DNA of 64,000 nt. Origin: Yersinia hibernica (GTDB lineage: Bacteria; Pseudomonadota; Gammaproteobacteria; Enterobacterales; Enterobacteriaceae). The notes under the pieces were generated by a model. That model was not told where the DNA came from. It did not search any database and saw nothing but the letters and a program-made list of their open reading frames with translations. This document shows, piece after piece, positions 61,362-64,000 of this stretch. The stretch's first letter is position 1. Each line of letters begins with the position of its first letter. The stretch is from positions 1,240,001 through 1,304,000 of the forward strand of contig NZ_CP032487.1 in NCBI RefSeq assembly GCF_004124235.1. Direction: 5' to 3'. Both the position numbers and the translations under genes were made by a program.

Positions 61362-61573
61362 AATTCTACCCCTCACCATTCAACATTTCAATAACAAAAC
61401 CAACATTTCCGCTTCTGGGTGTTGAGATTATTTACTTATATTGATGTTAGTTAACATAGCTGAGCGCTATTAATTGCTGATGCAGATGACGGCGTCGGCA
61501 CAGTTAACCTGCATCGGCGGATATGCTATCCTCAACCACTTTCCTGCTGGCTAAACTCCATTCTGGAGGATGT

Positions 61574-61756
61574 ATGGACCACCGTTTACTCGAAATTGTT
61601 GCTTGCCCGGTCTGCAACGGTAAGTTGTACTTCAATAAAGAAAATCTTGAATTGGTATGCAAAGCTGACAATCTGGCTTATCCAGTGCGCGATGGCATAC
61701 CGGTATTGTTAGAAAATGAAGCCCGTCCACTGTCAATTGATGAGAAGCACGCATGA
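61574..61756 (+). CDS. ycaR: Trm112-family protein YcaR
   Basis: This 60-residue protein belongs to the UPF0434/Trm112 family of small zinc-ribbon-like proteins. It has [20 protein letters not shown] with C11 and C14, and the stretch [18 protein letters not shown], nearly identical in layout to E. coli YcaR (also 60 residues). Only the first C-x2-C pair plus C30 is clear, so zinc binding is likely incomplete as in other bacterial members. The ATG at 61574 has GGAGGA just upstream. It overlaps kdsB by four bases (ATGA), so the two are coupled. Confidence 0.93.
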   Translation: MDHRLLEIVACPVCNGKLYFNKENLELVCKADNLAYPVRDGIPVLLENEARPLSIDEKHA

Positions 61757-62505
61757 GTTTCATTGCTATAATTCCTGCCCGTTATGCTTCAACCCGCCTA
61801 CCCGGTAAGCCACTGGCTGATATTGCGGGCAAACCTATGGTGGTGCATGTGATGGAGCGAGCGCTGGCGTCAGGTGCCTCTCGAGTGATTGTGGCAACAG
61901 ACCATCCGCAAGTGGTGGAAGCGGTCGAAGCGGCGGGCGGTGAAGTGTGTTTAACCCGGGCAGATCATCAATCCGGCACCGAGAGATTAGCGGAAGTCAT
62001 TGAGCGCTATGGTTTTGCTGATGATGATATCATCGTCAATGTGCAGGGTGATGAGCCACTGGTACCGCCGGTGATTATTCGTCAGGTAGCTGATAATCTG
62101 GCGGCATCCAGTGCAGGGATGGCAACATTAGCCGTACCGATTGAAAGCAGTGAAGAAGCTTTTAATCCGAATGCGGTAAAAGTGGTTATGGATGCACAAG
62201 GTTATGCATTGTATTTCTCGCGCGCAGCAATCCCGTGGGAGAGAGAACGTTTTGCACAGTCGAAAGAAACCATTGGTGACTGTTTCTTACGCCATATTGG
62301 TATTTATGCTTATCGCGCTGGGTTTGTGCGCCGCTATGTTAATTGGGCACCGAGTAAACTTGAGCAAATAGAGCTATTAGAGCAACTTCGCGTGCTGTGG
62401 TATGGCGAAAAAATCCACGTCGCAGTGGCAAAAGCTGTGCCGGCGGTTGGAGTGGATACTCAAGAAGATTTAGACCGCGTGCGGGCTATTATGCTAGGCC
62501 AGTAG
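61753..62505 (+). CDS. kdsB: 3-deoxy-manno-octulosonate cytidylyltransferase
   Basis: This enzyme activates Kdo as CMP-Kdo for lipopolysaccharide inner-core synthesis. The 250-residue protein has the nucleotidyltransferase start [20 protein letters not shown], the [17 protein letters not shown] and [16 protein letters not shown] motifs, and [14 protein letters not shown] with the metal-binding aspartate region. The end is [19 protein letters not shown]. Length matches the family (248). It overlaps ycaR by four bases. A hairpin follows at 62532. Confidence 0.97.
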   Translation: MSFIAIIPARYASTRLPGKPLADIAGKPMVVHVMERALASGASRVIVATDHPQVVEAVEAAGGEVCLTRADHQSGTERLAEVIERYGFADDDIIVNVQGDEPLVPPVIIRQVADNLAASSAGMATLAVPIESSEEAFNPNAVKVVMDAQGYALYFSRAAIPWERERFAQSKETIGDCFLRHIGIYAYRAGFVRRYVNWAPSKLEQIELLEQLRVLWYGEKIHVAVAKAVPAVGVDTQEDLDRVRAIMLGQ

Positions 62506-62531
62506 CAAAATAGACAACTGAACTGCTGTTT

Positions 62532-62568
62532 ACGCCAGGCTCCATTGGGTCTGGCGTTGCCATTTTTA
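62532..62568 (+). terminator. Terminator downstream of kdsB
   Basis: ACGCCAG (62532-62538) pairs with CTGGCGT (62551-62557), followed by TGCCATTTTT. It lies 27 bp after the kdsB stop. Confidence 0.65.
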
Positions 62569-62690
62569 TGCTGCTGCCCTTGCGCTATTTTACTTTTATT
62601 GTGGCTGTTATTTGATCTGTATTCTGGAAATATCCAACCTGCCATTCCATTATGATGAATCAATTTCGTCAGATAACTGGACAGAGCCTT

Positions 62691-63584
62691 ATGGAACAGC
62701 TGAAAGCTGAATTAAGTGTCGTGCTTGGGGAGTCTATTACCCGCCTTGAACGTATCAGCGAGCAGCCCTATGCCCACCTGTATGCCATGTATAACCAGCA
62801 GGGGCAGGCCATCCCATTGTTGGCAAAGAGTTATATCTGTCAGGGAATTGCACAGCAAGAGGCGTATAAACTGTCAATGTTGTCGCGTGAGGGCGATATC
62901 CGCTTGCCGACAGTGTACGGTTTAGTCATGACCCATCAGTCCCCTTATAAAGAAATTCTGCTGATGGAGCGCTTACGTGGCGTGTCGGTGGAAGCGCCGA
63001 CCCGGACAGGTGACCGCTGGAATGCGCTGATGGATCAGATAGTTGAGGGCGTATTGGCTTGGCATCGAATTGATAGTCATGGTTGCGTCGGCAATGTTGA
63101 CAGTACGCAGGAAAATGATTGGTTCAGTTGGTATCAACAGCGGGTTGAAGTGCTGTGGGCCACACTATCCAATATGAATTCACCCGCCATGACCTTGGCA
63201 GACCGCGCGGTACTTTATCGGGCTCGGGCATCCTTAAGTACACTTTTCGCCGGTTTTGACGACAGTTCGGTGCTGGTTCACGGTAATTTGACTTTGCGCA
63301 GTATGCTAAAAGATCCGCGCAGTGACCAGCTGCTGGCGATGCTCAACCCTGGCCCGATGTTATGGGCACCACGTGAGTATGATTTATTTCGCCTCAGTGA
63401 GGAGGGTATGCCGAGCCAGCTATTTTACCGCTATCTTAATAAAGCGCCGGTGTCGGAATCTTTTGTCGCCCGCCGCTGGCTCTATACTCTCTGGGAGTTG
63501 GTTGCCCGCTTTATTCACACCGGTAATTTAGACCGCGCATTATTTGATAGCGCGGCTCGGCAACTTCTCCCCTGGCTAAATTAA
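62691..63584 (+). CDS. ycbJ: Phosphotransferase-like protein YcbJ
   Basis: This 297-residue protein is of unknown function, with the layout of an aminoglycoside phosphotransferase/kinase-like fold: LLMERLRGVSVEAPTRTGDR, VLAWHRIDSHGCVGNVDSTQ and SVLVHGNLTLRSMLKDPRSD, where HGN replaces the usual catalytic HGD. This change suggests that it may not be an active kinase. The ATG at 62691 gives exactly the E. coli YcbJ length; an in-frame ATG pair begins 13 codons upstream (62652), so the start is open. It converges with elyC with a four-base overlap. Confidence 0.88.
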   Translation: MEQLKAELSVVLGESITRLERISEQPYAHLYAMYNQQGQAIPLLAKSYICQGIAQQEAYKLSMLSREGDIRLPTVYGLVMTHQSPYKEILLMERLRGVSVEAPTRTGDRWNALMDQIVEGVLAWHRIDSHGCVGNVDSTQENDWFSWYQQRVEVLWATLSNMNSPAMTLADRAVLYRARASLSTLFAGFDDSSVLVHGNLTLRSMLKDPRSDQLLAMLNPGPMLWAPREYDLFRLSEEGMPSQLFYRYLNKAPVSESFVARRWLYTLWELVARFIHTGNLDRALFDSAARQLLPWLN

Positions 63585-64000
63585 TCTTCTTCGTTTTTTG
63601 GGCTGGTGAGTTTTTGCCACATCAAACCCAATGTTTCATACCAAGCTCGCTCAGAATGCCCTAAATAAGTTGCTGCTGGAATCGTGCGCTCCCAGCTGTG
63701 CAATGGGGTGGTAATAGCTAATTGATTGGCAGGGGCTGGAATAGGGTGTAACCCTTGAGCGGTAAAGAATTTTATTGCTCGCGGTAAATGGCTGGCTGAG
63801 GTCACCAATAAAAAAGGTTTATCACCCACTAAAGTCGCCACTGCGGCGGCTTCTTCCACGGTATCTTTCGGCTGCTCCAGCACAATAACATCTGCCGCCG
63901 GGACACCTAAACTTTCTGCTACTTGGGCTGCTGTCTTGGCACTGCTTTGGCTATTCGGGCCCGCGCCGCCAGTAAAGACCATTTTTGCATTAGGATGAAT
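63581..64000 (-). CDS. elyC: Envelope biogenesis factor ElyC (C-terminal part, cut by window edge)
   Basis: This is the C-terminal part (about 139 codons) of the DUF218/YdcF-like protein ElyC, required for cell-wall integrity at low temperature in E. coli, where loss affects undecaprenyl-phosphate lipid carrier metabolism. Visible family motifs are VFTGGAGPNSQ, VIVLEQPKDTVEEA, FLLVTSASHLPRAIKFF and HSWERTIPAATYLGHSERAWYE. The frame is open to the window end, so the start and the N-terminal membrane segments are not seen. The call to ElyC rests on these motifs and on the position next to ycbJ and kdsB. Confidence 0.9.
   Translation of the reverse strand: MHPNAKMVFTGGAGPNSQSSAKTAAQVAESLGVPAADVIVLEQPKDTVEEAAAVATLVGDKPFLLVTSASHLPRAIKFFTAQGLHPIPAPANQLAITTPLHSWERTIPAATYLGHSERAWYETLGLMWQKLTSPKNEED

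Larger units (their letters stand above)
61171..61573. other. Intergenic region between the second cold-shock gene and ycaR
   Basis: This 403-bp region has no protein gene. It holds the cold-shock gene terminator, a CGACAG/CTGTCG hairpin (61214-61231), a perfect CRP site (61346-61361), a candidate minus-strand small RNA, and the ycaR-kdsB promoter region to the right. Confidence 0.5.

Overview
The window looks like an ordinary chromosomal segment of an enterobacterium of the Yersinia type. Nearly every protein can be recognised as the orthologue of an Escherichia coli core protein, and the gene order follows the E. coli art-to-elyC segment (artPIQ, ybjST-ltaE-poxB-hcr-hcp, lysO-ybjD-ybjX-macAB, cspD-clpSA-infA-aat-cydCD-trxB-lrp-ftsK-lolA-rarA-serS, ycaD-pflAB-focA-ycaO, serC-aroA-cmk-rpsA-ihfB-comEC-msbA-lpxK, ycaR-kdsB-ycbJ-elyC). 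A few local replacements point to a Yersinia-like lineage rather than Escherichia or Salmonella. The genus is inferred from recall and the species cannot be settled by reading alone. No insertion sequence, prophage, CRISPR array, rRNA or tRNA was seen.

Layout. 1-2.6 kb: arginine uptake (artQ partial, artI, artP) and the lipoprotein gene ybjP. 2.7-8.1 kb: a small membrane protein with a zinc ribbon, two NAD-binding epimerase-like genes, ltaE and an AT-rich methyltransferase gene. 8.3-14 kb: poxB, the nitrosative-stress pair hcp-hcr and the lysine exporter lysO. 14.3-20.2 kb: the OLD-family nuclease ybjD, ybjX and the macAB efflux pump. 20.4-29.9 kb: cspD, the N-degron protease parts clpS, clpA and aat around infA, then cydDC and trxB. 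30.7-38.5 kb: lrp, ftsK, lolA, rarA, serS. 38.7-46.3 kb: ycaD, the anaerobic pyruvate formate-lyase genes focA-pflB-pflA and ycaO. 46.4-58.7 kb: periplasmic asparaginase, serC-aroA, cmk-rpsA-ihfB and comEC-msbA-lpxK. 58.7-64 kb: ydcJ and two cold-shock genes where E. coli has ycaQ, then ycaR-kdsB-ycbJ and the end of elyC.

Functional links. ClpS delivers N-degron substrates to ClpA, and Aat creates those N-degrons. FocA, PflB and PflA form the formate branch of fermentation. CydDC and TrxB handle thiol and redox balance. MsbA, LpxK and KdsB serve lipid A and Kdo synthesis. SerC and AroA link serine and chorismate synthesis.

The most useful new observations are regulatory and lie between genes: a perfect PhoP box between ybjX and macA; a perfect CRP site facing a possible small-RNA gene between the second cold-shock gene and ycaR; a folded leader candidate before lysO; two NsrR-like sites plus an FNR-like site before hcp; a LexA box before ftsK; and a 19-bp palindrome upstream of lrp. 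I found no convincing wholly new multi-gene system.
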